DNA of 64,000 nucleotides. Source: Ailanthus altissimus. Lineage: Eukaryota; Streptophyta; Magnoliopsida; Sapindales; Simaroubaceae. This document shows, piece by piece, positions 49,149 through 61,104 of the stretch (the stretch's first letter is position 1; each line of letters starts with the position of its first letter). The stretch is from the NCBI GenBank assembly GCA_946807835.1, contig OX327699.1, positions 1,366,501 through 1,430,500 of the forward strand. Direction: 5' to 3'. Under the pieces are notes generated by a model, which saw nothing but the letters and a program-made list of their open reading frames with translations, was not told the DNA's origin and did no database searches. A program made the translations under genes and the position numbers.

Positions 49149-49811
49149 TCGAGAAGGAGAAAGGCGTTTCCTCCCTTAACATAGCATATTTAAATGTTGA
49201 TGCAGAAGTTTTAAAAATTAATGAATTTGTGTTACTGCTTTTTCTTGGTGGGAGAATAATTACAAGCAAAAAATTTTCTCAATTGATATTGTAAGAGTCT
49301 ACTGTGCGTTAAAGAAAAATTAATTTTCTCAAATTTTGTCTTTTTTGTTAATTTCTCTCTTTTATCATCTCTCTCACTGTCTTTGTGTTTCTTTCTCGGC
49401 AAAAACCAAAAATATAATGATGACAATTGGTTTTGTTAAATCAACTACACCTGAAAAGTAGATGGGGGAGTTTTTTTTTTTTTAATAACTCTCATCATTC
49501 ACGCAAGTAATATTTCTTACTTGCACATAATAAAATGATCTAATATGATAGAATAACGAGAAGGTTTTTGTACCAACGCTATAAACATAGTATATCTTCG
49601 AGTAAATACAATAAGTAACTCATGAACAAATTTTATATAATTAAGAATTTAAAAAAATAAGAAATCTCAATTGTAACAATATATAAAGTGATTATAAAAT
49701 ATTGTGTTCATTTTGTATCATAAATTTTTTTATTATACAAGTCTAAGCATACTTAATCCCTTAATAGTAGTTATGCTTGACTTTTATACAATTTATGTAT
49801 TCATAAATGTA
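49149..49811. other. AT-rich intergenic between two solo LTRs
   Basis: A run of twelve or more T residues near 49472 is the only conspicuous feature. No coding or repeat signal is recognised. Confidence 0.4.
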
Positions 49812-49816
49812 CTTAT

Positions 49817-51109
49817 TGATAAGGGCATAAAAACACTAGTATGATTTCTATCCAACTTTTATATTTTACTCCAAATCATAAATATTTGACTATTTAATTA
49901 TATTTTTTGATCATAAATAGATGTACGATGAAAAATGTGACGCATAGGAACAAATAGGAGGCGAATCAGATATCAAACGAAGAAGTTATGCTCAAAATAC
50001 GAAAGGCGCGCAGTAGGTGACTGGGTGCCACGGCGCCCAACGCTGAGCATCGCAGCGCCTGTGACGGGGAACAGTGTAGGTGAACAGTATTTTGCTACAG
50101 TAACTCAAAGACAAAAACCTATAAATAGAGAGCCAAAAACCCTAATTAAAGGAGAAGAGAAAAAAGAGAGAAAAAAAGAAAAAACTTAGAGAGAGAATTC
50201 ACAATATAAATCAAAGATCAAAACTAAAGATTGAAGAACCAAGATCAAGATTCAAACTTCAAGTCAAGATTAAGGGAGAAGCACATCAAGGAGTCACTTT
50301 AATTAGTTTTTCTTCTCTTTCTTTATCATTATGTTCTTGTTCTTGTTGATCTTCATGGATTGGTTTGATACTTTTGGTTTTGTGATGGGCTAAATTGTTA
50401 TTCTAAGGTTAGACTATGTAAATCTAGTATGTAGTTGAATTTTATTGATTCTTAGTTTATGAACTTGATAAATTCAATTGATTCATTCTATCTTGTGTTT
50501 AATGCTTTCATTATACTTGATCAATATTATGAATGATTAAGGAACCATGATGAACTCGACAGATAGATTCATGTGTTTAGCCTAGAATAGTTTGATGCAT
50601 AATCATAGGGTAACAACTATGAGTTCCATCTAGGATAGACATATACCTAAGTAGCATGTATGATATAATTTAGACTTGATCTTAATGAATTACATTCTGA
50701 TTTGATTACCATAAACATATAAGTGATTGTTAGAATGCGTAATATAGTCACTTGACCATCGACAGAGGCTTGTGATGAGATTAGTGTCTAAGCCAATCAA
50801 TTGGTATTAAGGGATTAACTAAGTGGTTAATGAATCCAATGAAATACTAGGGGACGAGTCAAAACCCTAGATTATCTTTATTTGTGAATTCTACTCTTTG
50901 CTTTTATTTAGTTAATTGAGAGAACTAGATTAGCTACATAAATTTCAAAATTTGATTTTCTGAATAAAAGTTAAGTAGGTATAATTTTAGTACTTGATTT
51001 ATAGAAGTAGATTACATAGTCCCTGTGGGATCGATATCTGGACTTAAAATCCTATATTACTTGATACGATAGTGTGCACTTGCGTTTAGCTACTATAGCA
51101 CACCAATCA
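49817..51109 (+). mobile_element. Solo LTR G2 (1293 bp)
   Basis: It runs from TGATAAGGGCATAA to CACACCAATCA and is flanked by a perfect duplication CTTAT (49812-49816 and 51110-51114). It has TATAAATAG (50120-50128) with a following AGAGAGAA-rich leader, a GC-rich island just upstream (50005-50060), and near the end CCCTGTGGGATCGATATC and GTGCACTTGCG, phrases common at the ends of a widespread plant Gypsy LTR type. It is the uninterrupted counterpart of G1. Confidence 0.85.
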
Positions 51110-51114
51110 CTTAT

Positions 51115-51690
51115 TCTCCTATAAATTATACAATTGGTTGATTAATAAATACATAAGTCAAATGTAAAAAAAATAAAAATTTCCATCTAACTCATATTTT
51201 TTGGTTCTGGATGAATTATTTTCCTAACTATGTTTCATAGACATGTATGATTCATGTACTATAATGAATTTTAAAATGGCATATGTCTAACAAATTCACT
51301 GTAAAGATATTAGTTTAGTCGCCACTCAATAAGTTCGCTTTTAACAAAGCACCAAATTACAAAACTCATATATAACTAAATTATGTTTGTGTTATTGTAA
51401 AGTAGATCATGGTTGGTTCAATATTTATTAAAATGAACCTTATCTTGACTCTAGTCAAAGTGACACTCAATTATAGAATCGAGCAGTTCTATGAGAATAA
51501 ATCATATATTTTATTCTCTTTTATTTTGTATCTCATCTTTGATTTCCTTTCTAGTAATTATAGGCGATTGCTCATATAAGAAAGCTGGCCATCACTTGAT
51601 AATATCTCTTTCATAATATCATATGTATTGCGGATATCAAGCCATACACTTCAATTTGACACCCCTATGGTATCAACTAAGTCACAACCT
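51115..51690. other. Stretch between G2 and D2, possibly internal sequence of the D2 element
   Basis: No domain is recognised. TTGATACCCC (about 51692-51701) is, on the minus strand, GGGGTATCAA. This may be an eroded tRNA-Met primer-binding site for D2, which would make this stretch its 5' untranslated region. No gag can be read. Confidence 0.3.
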
Positions 51691-51704
51691 TGATACCCCT
51701 TTTA

Positions 51705-52713
51705 TTCTATGTGCAATGAAAAACCATAACTCACACCATAAGTAAGAACATATAAGATTAACACACCAATAAAAGATAAAGAAAACAAACCAATCAACAA
51801 GACACAAGATATACGTGGTTCGGCCCAAAATTTCCTACATCTACGGAGGATCCATGATCCAGCTTCTTACTATTGAAATAGATCACTAAGTATCTTCTTA
51901 CATCATCAATGATCCCACAAAACCCCTTAGTATCTCCCATAGAGACCTCTAAGTATCTACCCTTGATCACCATGACTCCCTGAGACCTCTTAATATCTCT
52001 TCATAAGAGATTTTTATAATGAACACAAGAATAGCCCGAGCATCTAAGCTAAAAAGATCTATAATGTTTCTCTTTTATTCACTCAAAGAACCTAAAGAAA
52101 AAACACTCCCTAAAGGTTACACCTTAGTGCACCACGTACTTAGAGCCTACCTAGCTCCTCTATTCTCTCTTGTGCTTATATCTTGAAACCTTAGATGCTT
52201 GATCTTAAACAAAGGGTTTACAAGTGTTTATATAGGGTGTATTTCGTGTCTACTAACCCTATTCCTTGTTGGAGTAAGAGTCCACTTGTTTTGGAAGTCC
52301 AAAACTTCCCAAAACTCAAAATCCCGAACCAAAATGGACATCCTAACCCGTCTGGGCACCGCGGCGTTGGCCCTTCTCACGCCCACCGCCGCGACGTTGG
52401 GGACCCAACGCTGTGGCACTGGGGACCCAGCGTTGCGGCACTGGTCTTATGTGTTGAGCACCGCGTCGCTCAGCCCTGGGCACCGTGGCACTGGCAGCTT
52501 CTCCAGCGATTTCTTTGTTTCTTTTGCGTCTTCAAGTCCCGTTTCATTTCTCACTTCGTGTCCCACATATCCCAGACTTCTCCATACATGTCCCACACGT
52601 TCTAGACTTCTCCATACGTGTCCCACACGTTCTAGACTTCTTGTGATTCTCCACTTTGATATTCATCTCAATTCTTATCCAACCAAAATTGTTGAATCAC
52701 CAATTTTTCAACA
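51705..52713 (-). mobile_element. Copia-type LTR D2 (~1.0 kb)
   Basis: The right end CAATTTTTCAACA is the inverse of the D1 start, and similarity to D1 runs through TTTATATA (52227-52234, TATATAAA on the minus strand) and CACTTGTAAACCC. The part beyond differs from D1 and has TACGTGGTTCGGCC (51816), a phrase of another LTR type. So D2 shares its promoter half with D1 but not its downstream half. The GC-rich island is at 52335-52505. The left end is uncertain. Two long overlapping frames here (52195-52723) are products of the GC-rich island. Confidence 0.65.
52335..52505. repeat. GC-rich island in LTR D2
   Basis: Repeated CTGGGCACCGCGGCG, GGGGACCCAACGCTG, GGGGACCCAGCGTTGCGG, GAGCACCGCGTCGCTCAGC and CTGGGCACCGTGGCACTGG occur within 170 bases. 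This is the largest of the islands in this window. Confidence 0.85.
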
Positions 52714-52929
52714 ATATACATAATATACTAGCTATAAATATAGATAAAGATAAATTATACAATCAAAATCTGATCAAGTATAATATCATAATATACAAAT
52801 TCTCAAAAAGTGGCACGTGAGCAATATAGAGATATTCCTAATTATAACTTTGCTAAGTATGTTTGCTATAATGACTTGTAGATATGTGTTATTTGCACAT
52901 ATGACTTTATGTTAGAATACTACTCAAAA

Positions 52930-55400
52930 TTGTACTTAATTTTTATGTATTTCAATCTATTACAATAAATAATATCTTTCTAAAAAGATATTATTTAGCT
53001 ATTAAAAAATGCATAATTATTAAACTAGAAGAATCAATGAAGAAGATAAGATCCTTCAAGAATCTTTTAAACCAAATACCCTTTTCACAGCCATTAAACA
53101 TGCCATATTCCTAACCTCCATTGTTGATGAAGTGTGTAGATGTTTGCTTTTTACTATTCGATGATTTGGTATCATTTTTAATTACAAAAAATGCATATCT
53201 TAAGGCTGGTTTATTTATCATGACTATCTCCATAATTAACGTCTATGTATAAGTGTTAATCACCTTTTTGATAGCATAAGCAGTAATCTGCAATGTTTCT
53301 AAAGTGTTTAAAATCCTCATGATAACATGCTAATCATTTGCACGAAAGATTCAATTTATATATAATTTTGTACACATGAAAGTGTACATAAGACTTACAA
53401 TAATACTTGAGTATAAAACTCATAAATGTATTTCTTGTTCTTTAAAGAGTCTTAAGACACATGTCAAAAATATGAGTTAGTCCTCTTTATAATATAAATA
53501 TCATAGGCTTATAATTTAACATAATTTTCTTTCAAGAATTTTATAATGTAAGGCTCTTGTAATAGAGTCAAAAGTATTCTTGAAAGATCCTTTAGGATTT
53601 TAATTCCTAAAATATAGGTTGCCTTACTCATATCATTCATCTAACATAATTATTCTTTCAATAATTTTCTAATTTAAAGCTCTTGAGGGCTTTCATAAAC
53701 TCTTCATTATTATTTCTAGACAATAAAATAATTGTCCATATATGATAACAAAACTTTTGAGTTAAGAAACTTTGTGCATTTAATTTTCGTTATTATGATC
53801 TATAGGTTGCTCCACAAAATACCTTCTTTTAATTCTCTATTAATAATATAAAATTTAACATCCATTTAATATAAATCTAAGTCAATAAGTGCAACAATTA
53901 CTGGAATCAATCATATAAAGGTACATCTTTTCACTATAGAAAAGATCTCCTTTAAGTTTACACCCTCTTGTTGGGTATAGTTATTTTTGTGACTAATTAT
54001 GTCTTACACTTTCTAAATTGCTAGGCGATGAATTAACCAAGTCCTGTACACAGTTTCCATAGAGTCTATTTTTTTATTTATTGCTTTTATCTATAATTCC
54101 TTGGAAAATAATGTGATGTCCTCTCTAAAAAAATTTCTTTCTCAATAATAAAATGATGACATGGGATGGATAAATGATTACTTCATCGAATCTAGTCATT
54201 TTATAAAATAAACTCAATAAGTTGTTAACTCTTACTAAGATCATAACTCTCAGACAAATTCAGGGTTCTTCTCAAGTCATAATTAAAATTAAGTATCCAA
54301 TAAAGTCATAACATTTGATGTTTGATTCTCACTAAAATTAGAACTTCTAGAGAAATCCAGGGTTCTTCTTAATTCCTATGTTAGAAGCAACAATATTATG
54401 TACATAATCCAATTTATAGAATTAAATATCCTTGTTAACTTCTCTAATGCCAAAAAATTTATTTTTTAAATGTGTGATATATTGTTATTCTAAGTCAGTT
54501 ATAACAAACCGCCCAGGTCTCAAATGAGTTAAGTCAGATTTCTTACTCATTATAGCTCATATAGGGTGGAACTAACAAATTTACTCATAAAGTCATAACA
54601 TTTGATGTTTGATTCTCACTAAAATTAGAACTTCTAGAGAAATCCAGGGTTCTTCTCAATTCCTATGTTAAAAGCAACAATATTATGTAGATAATCCAAT
54701 TTATAGAATTAAATATCCTTGTTAACTTCTTTAATGCCAAAAAATTTATTTTTTAAATGTGTGATATATTGTTATTCTAACTCAGTTATAGCAAACCGCC
54801 AAGGTCTCAAATGAGTTAAGTCCGATTTCTTACTCATTCATAGCTCATATAGGGTGGAACTAACAAATTTACTCATAATTTGATTAAGTATGTAGTCTGC
54901 AATCATAACATCAGAACAATATGAAACTAGAAGGCTTGCTTGTGAACATGGACCTAACAATTTTGAGTAATGTCTTATTCTTCCTTGCCACTGCATTATA
55001 TTGGTGCGATAACCTAGAATTAACAACTAACTGATAATATATTTCTTATTGCACAATTTCTTAAATTGTTTAGAAAGATATTGATATTCTTAATCTATTT
55101 ATAGAAATGTAATTTGTCTTTTTTTTTTAATTTGATATTCTACCAACTTAAAAAAATAATCTAAAGCAAACCAATGCTTCTAATTTATAGGAGATTAATT
55201 CAAGACCATAACATTACTAGTGATAAATAAATGTAATGAAACATGAGGTTTTGTTCCTAGCCTCCACATTCGTTAAATGACAAATATCATAAATTATCTG
55301 CAATGGACATTTATCTCTAATCACTTTGCATAGTGATTTTTTCTCTCTAGGTAATCTATATATTGTCATTGTTAGCAAGTGAACCCAATTAGCTAACACA
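52930..55400 (-). pseudogene. Copia pol remnant with internal tandem duplication
   Basis: Reading leftward the Copia order is visible through many stops. Integrase core comes first (EYQYLSKQFKKL near 55060, then RIRHYSKLLGPCSQASLLVS, DYILNQ 54985-54870), then the integrase end (STTYEL-like), then RT (KAINKKIDSMETVYRTWL near 54080, MSKATYILGIKILKDLSRIL near 53610), then RNase H-side sequence to about 53130. It is the same family as 29480-35950. The integrase-end part occurs twice because of a 287-bp duplication. There are no conserved flanking LTRs of its own. Confidence 0.7.
54302..54877. repeat. 287-bp direct tandem duplication
   Basis: 54302-54588 and 54589-54877 agree over nearly their whole length with only a handful of differences (both start AAAGTCATAACATTTGATGT). 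A weaker partial third copy lies just before (about 54220-54300, CTCAGACAAATTCAGGGTTC). The two strong copies are far more alike than the surrounding pol is to its relative, so the duplication is recent relative to the element. Confidence 0.9.
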
Positions 55401-55439
55401 TTCATTTCCTCAATGACCTAGTTTCGTATGTTGGATGCT

Positions 55440-56399
55440 AAACATCTATAACAATATCATCATATGTAATTAAAGTAAAACAACCAATAAGCAAATGACT
55501 AATGCTAACATCAATATAACAAAGAATAACAATTAAACAAACATCATGTAAAAAAAAAAAATTATATCATGTTCTTAGAAAAAGAATAAGAAGATTAATT
55601 TTTATTGGATTTCTAATGCATAGATATCATGAAGAATAAGGGTTAACCACCATACGACACATAATGTGTAAGTATATCTACTTTATTTTCTTATCCGAAT
55701 ATGCTCCATAAAAAATTTTAAATTTTCTAGCTACATAGTCTGTATCTCCTAAGTCTATAGTCTACTAAGGATGAGATTCAAATAAAGAAATAAAGCTACT
55801 AAAATTATAATGCTTAAATGTGGAATTTTGAGTAAACCAATTTTGCAATGCATTCACGAGTAAAAAATGGACCAGCTTGCATCAATTGTAAGAAGTCATC
55901 TTAGTCTTGTTCTTTTAATCATAATGTGCTTATCTGTCAAGTGCTTTATGGTAAATGGGCTTCCTTTACTTTTATCACTTTCATTGTGCTTAAATCCTTA
56001 AGCTTCATACAAGCTGAACTTAGCCCATACAAAAATGACAGAAAATGTTTAGTTATCTCTAGGCACTTATCCTCTAGTTTCCAAATGGTGCGAGATATCA
56101 TCAAACATATTGATGTTATCATTGTGCACCATGCTTATTTTATATGTTTTGCAATTTTTAAGAAGAGATCAAGTAACTATTTAAAACTATTGTTCGCTAA
56201 TTATTGTATTTCTAGCACTATATAGCTTACATATTATATCTGGTAGTCAAACTACAGCTAAAAACATTTATTTTAAGGTAAACCACTTTTATAAGTTGCC
56301 TAATAATACTCAAACTAACGTAGCGCGAAAGTGATACTAAATGTTATTTTTAGCGTACATCTCAAAACTATAAGAAAAGATAACTCTCATAAACAAAGA
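55440..56399. other. Unassigned stretch
   Basis: A 99-residue plus-strand frame (55926-56225) matches nothing I recognise and has no supporting start context. No repeat structure seen. Confidence 0.35.
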
Positions 56400-56404
56400 G
56401 TTGT

Positions 56405-59068
56405 TGATGGGAACTAGGTTTTCAAAGCATCACAAGGTTCATTAAACATCCATATGTGATGGCGAACAACAGCACAGCAGCTCATGTGAGTAGCCCATAT
56501 GATTTGAAGTCTCAGTATTGGTAGTTGTTGGTAGTTAATTGTTATAAGTTACTATTAATTATTGTAATAAGTGCTAGCATTCCAAGTGCCTAGTTTATTG
56601 GTAGTAGTTGTAAGTTTTCATTAATTGTTGTAATAAGTGCTGGAATCCCAAGTGCCTAAATTATTGGTAGTAGTTGGTAGTTAGTAGTTTTAAGTTGTCA
56701 TTAGTTGTTGTAATAAATGCTAGACATCCTAAGAGGTCTCTATAAGTATATGAGAGATGAGGAAGAACAAAAACAGAATTGATGATATTAATGTTGAGAG
56801 TTTTCTCTTAAGTTCTTCAAAGGACTTTTATTAAAACTTATCAAGATTTCATCTTGTGGCGTTCTTTCAGACTTATCACTCACAACTTCTCATCTATCTT
56901 GAGTGTGGTGTCTACTATCTTCTTATACCTCTGGTTCTTATCTTTTATAGATAACGGGTCAAGGTTCTTATTTTTATTTATATAAAAATTTGAATTAGAA
57001 CGATCCTTGGTAAAGGAACCTCATTGAGCATCGGGTCTCACTTTTTTTTGTGAGATTCACATCATTTGGTATCAAAACTTAGGCTCTAATTAGGTTTGAA
57101 CTATCCTTTTAATTTTTATTGATTGTTCTTTCTTTTAAATCAACAACTTTATTTTAGTCTCTAAAAATCTGTTGCTTATATCAATTTTCTTGTCTCTTCT
57201 TGTCTGTTATTTAATCTAGTTCTTCAAGTTCTGCTATTACATATAAATAAATAAAAAGAGAGACAAAAAATAAAAAATAAAAAATTCAGATTCCATTGAT
57301 TCTAGATTTACTTTTTTAAATTTTTAAAAAAAAAACACGAGTGAAAACATGAGTGAAAGTTGGGTGACTTATTCTTTGAGTGAAACACGTGAGAGAGTGT
57401 GCGAGATTCTTTTTATTTTTCTAACTTTATTTTGCAGCAAACATGTTAAATAATAAGGACAAAAATACTTTTGAAGTTGCTTCGAAAACGGTTGATTCAA
57501 AGTTTCTTATGAAAATTTTAATGGGTGAGATGAGAAAAATGTTAAAAGTAGAGATGGACAAGTTCATAAATGGATAGATAAATTTGAATCTAGTACACAA
57601 AGGGCGCAGACACTAAGAGTTCCTAAATTACAAATTCAAGATAGACGTGCTACCATGAATGATGATGGCATTATTGAAGATGTTTGGGATAGATTATTGA
57701 ATATGGCAAAGAAGGTAGACAAACAACTAAGTAGAAAGAGTTCCACAAGATATGACCAAAACTCTAGTTTTACATTATTTTTTAAACTGGATTGGAGTAA
57801 AAGAAGATAAGTATGATTCCAATTTCAAAGCAGAACCAACTAAGGGCTAAAACGTGAAAAGCAACCAAGGTCATATTGCATCTCAATGTCCAAATCAAAG
57901 TGCATTAATTCTAAGCAATAACTATGTCATTGAAACTGAAAGCAAGAAGTCAGATGACGAACTTATACTACCGTTGGAAGATGTGTGATGAAATAGAGTA
58001 GCTAGTATATGATAAGCTGATGGTTACTAAGTGTACATTAAGTTTGCAATAGAAACAGATGAAAAGAAATTTGTTGATGTGTTTTTTTGAAGAGAGCCTA
58101 ATAAGTGGAATCGAGCATTAGATCAACTTTATACATGAAGCTTTAATTCTAAATATTACAGCCTATAGAAGTAATCCCAATGAGACAAAGGAACTTCAAA
58201 GACATATTTTTGAGCTCATAAAGAAGAGGTACGTGTGTAAGAGCATGAATCATCCTACTATTTTAGTATTGCTTGTGCCTAAGAATGATAGATTGTGGAA
58301 GATGTGTGTTAATTGCTACATTATAAAAAATATAACTTCAAAGTTCAAGAAAGTTGTATTTGAGTATGATAAAGATTTGAGGACAAATCCTTTTCAAGAG
58401 AGGGGGAATGATGCGAACTAAGTTGTCAAAACATCATAAGGTCCATTGAACATCCATGTGTGATGGGGAATAACAGCACAACAGCTCATGTGAGTAGCCT
58501 ATATAATTTGAAGTCTCAATATTGGTAGTTGTTGGTAGTTAATAGTTATAAGTTATTATTAATTATTGTAATAAGTGCTAGCATTCCAAGTGCCTAGTTT
58601 ATTGGTAGTAGTTGTAAATTTTTATTAATTGTTGTAATAAGTGCTGGAATCCCAAGTGCCTAAATTATTGATAGTAGTTGGTAGTTAGTAGTTTTAAGTT
58701 GTCATTAGTTGCTGTAATAAATGCTATACATCCCAAGAGGTCTCTATAAATATATGAGAGATGAAGGAGAACAAAAAACAGAATTGATGATATTAATGTT
58801 GAGAGTTTTCTCTTAAGTTCTTCAAAGAACTTTTATTAGAACTTATTAAGATTTCATCTTGTAGTGTTCTTTCAGACTTATCACTCACAACTTCTCATCT
58901 ATCTTAAGTGTGGCATCTACTATCTTCTTATACCTCCAGTTCTTATCTCTTATAGATAACGGGTCAAGGTTCTTATTTTTGTTTATATAAAAATCTGAAT
59001 TAGAACGATTCTTGGCAAAAGAACCTTATTGAGCGTCGGGTCTCACTTTCTTTGTAAGGTTCACATCA
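56405..59068 (+). mobile_element. Ty3/Gypsy element with two 660-bp LTRs and collapsed interior
   Basis: The 5' LTR is 56405-57064 and the 3' LTR 58409-59068; both run TGATG...CACATCA and are exactly 660 bases. Flanks GTTGT (56400-56404) and ATTGT (59069-59073) match 4 of 5. A TTTGGTATCAAAACTT primer-binding-like site follows the 5' LTR, and a polypurine tract GAGAGGGGGAA precedes the 3' LTR. The interior is only 1344 bases. The two LTRs differ by about one base in ten over the first 160 bases, less later, so the element is old. The LTRs carry three ~67-80 bp repeats of TATTGGTAGTAGTTG type. Confidence 0.9.
57440..58421 (+). pseudogene. Gypsy gag-pol remnant with RT to integrase-tail deletion junction
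   Basis: After gag-like sequence (KVDKQLSRKSSTRYDQNSS near 57730) comes a degenerate zinc-knuckle end (SNQGHIASQCPNQSAL, about 57862-57905) and an acidic linker. The beginning of RT follows (AYRSNPNETKELQRHIFELI, then LVPKNDRLWKMCVNCYIIKN, 58160-58335). The frame then passes directly into the C-terminal integrase phrase DLRTNPFQERGND (58375-58415). Protease, the RT catalytic region, RNase H and the integrase core are missing. The last open piece (58233-58421, 62 residues) is the fusion. It cannot encode working enzymes. Confidence 0.75.
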
Positions 59069-59073
59069 ATTGT

Positions 59074-61096
59074 CAAATTCATGACAAAGATAAATCTCAA
59101 CGAAAAATTTAACTGAAATGTTATTGATAAGATGCTTTTCTAAAAGTTACAAATAATAAGTCTATTTATAGTAATAGATACCTAATCGTGAATAAATAAT
59201 AAATCATAATCAATAAAGAATAATAAGTTTTAATAACTAAACAAATGATAATTTTCCTAAAATAATGAATCAAATAGGAATAATAACCTATTAAAATAAG
59301 AATATCAAATCATACTCAAATAAGAATGTCTAAAATATTATACCCCTAATTTATGTCCTACATCACGTGACATCAACAATATTTTATGGGGCTGTTATAG
59401 GTATAGGTGTGCTTGCTAGTTTAGTCGTAATAATGGCTTTGAGCAGTTTCTTTTAATCTTGTTGTACAGTCTCTTGTATAGGATCTTTAAAGATCTGGGG
59501 TAAGGCTTCCAGATTAATGTGTATAGTTTAATTGCTTTCTTGTGTTTCTTCTTAATTTATAGAAAGGTTGTTTTGAAAATCCTTATGGTGAGAGAATTCA
59601 TCTTAGCCTTCAATAAGAGTGTTCAACAGGTTTCTAACTTTTCCCTTAGTCTTTTCCATCAAAAGATCCTAGCTAAACTCTCTAATAGAGTCGCCAAAAT
59701 GCTTAAGGCAGTTCTAAGAGATCATGATGTGGCAACCCTATTGGCTACAGTGGTTCTCGCATTAACATGGCAGGGTATATGATAATACAACCTGGGACTA
59801 TATGATAAATCTTAGCCTCTTTGCCCTTGTGAATTTGCAAACATCTCTACAGTCCAAAAGGCTTAATGTTGTGAATTTGCATTAGCTTTCTTGAAATTTT
59901 TTTTGGATAAAATGGACATAATTATAAGAGGTGTAATAGTCGTGCTTACACAATATATAATGAAAAAAATACTATTTATTAATAGTAAAAGGGATATTCG
60001 TGGTCAATATAAATGGATTGGCCGTATTTTGCCTATAGAGCAAGTCTTAGATTTTAAGCTATATAACCCTTAGTTTAGAAAGTTAGATGGAATTTTGCTC
60101 TTGAACTTTATTTATATGGATTAACAATTTATTTGTATGGATTTTAGGCTTTGGAACAAACACAAATCTCTTGTTCTAATTGGTGATTTTGTTAAAGAAC
60201 AAGAACAATAACAATGGGTGAAGTGTCTTGTTTGTCAAGAAAGGATAAACGCAAAGTATAGTTCACCTTCTTGGATTTCGAGGCCGTAAGATGCAATGAG
60301 TGGTAAATGGATTTTGCTTTTGCATTGAAAGGTGTTTAATGACAACCAAAGATCATAAAAGAAGATTATTCATGTTAATAATGATGAAAGATGATGACGG
60401 ATGTCTTTTGCATTGTTACAAGACTTTTATTAGAGTTAGAGTTTTATATTAGTTAAGGTTCTTTATTTGATCTCTTATTCTTTAAAATCTTATTTATTTA
60501 ATAAGTTATAATTTCATAGAAAAAGAAAAAACGATTACCAATTTCGACTTTGAAAGGATTTTAAAGGTCAAATAAAGTCTTACTAAACTTGTGTTATTTC
60601 ATTAGTATTTACTTTCAAGTGAATTTTAACCTAAAAGTCCAATACTTTAAATCTTAGTATGATTATACTTGCTCAAACCACAACTCATTGATTAAATACT
60701 ATACACATATCATACTTTGTTAATCGTACATGGGTGTGCATATAAGCTTAAACTTGAACTTGCATGCTTTTTTTTATACAACAACAACAAATTATAACAC
60801 TATCAGTAAAGTTACTACAAAAACACCATCAATCAATCTAATATAAACTTGATGCAAAATCTGAAGGTTTAAATTAACCTAAAATGACACTATTGCTAAT
60901 TATCATATTACACAAATAAGTTAAAAGTACAATTAAAATCATTCATCAACAAATTTGTTCTTAGATCAAATATCTAATAAATGAGTTATATACATAATAT
61001 GTCAGAAAGTATTTGGCTATTTTCAAACTTCAATAATACATTACATAAATGTTAAAAAAATATATTAACCAACCAATTCTTATACATATCAAACTC
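59074..61096. other. Unassigned intergenic region
   Basis: 59100-59350 resembles decayed Copia LTR sequence (CCTAATTTATGTCCTACATCA) without borders. The 87-residue frame at 59519-59782 matches no family I know. 59880-61090 shows nothing recognisable. Confidence 0.35.
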
Positions 61097-61104
61097 CTCC
61101 ATAT

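Noticed and set aside
52195..52723. Two overlapping plus-strand frames of 136 and 174 residues
   Set aside because: They lie inside LTR D2 and owe their length to the GC-rich island. Similar overlapping frames occur in D3 (28912-29180). No protein family features are present.
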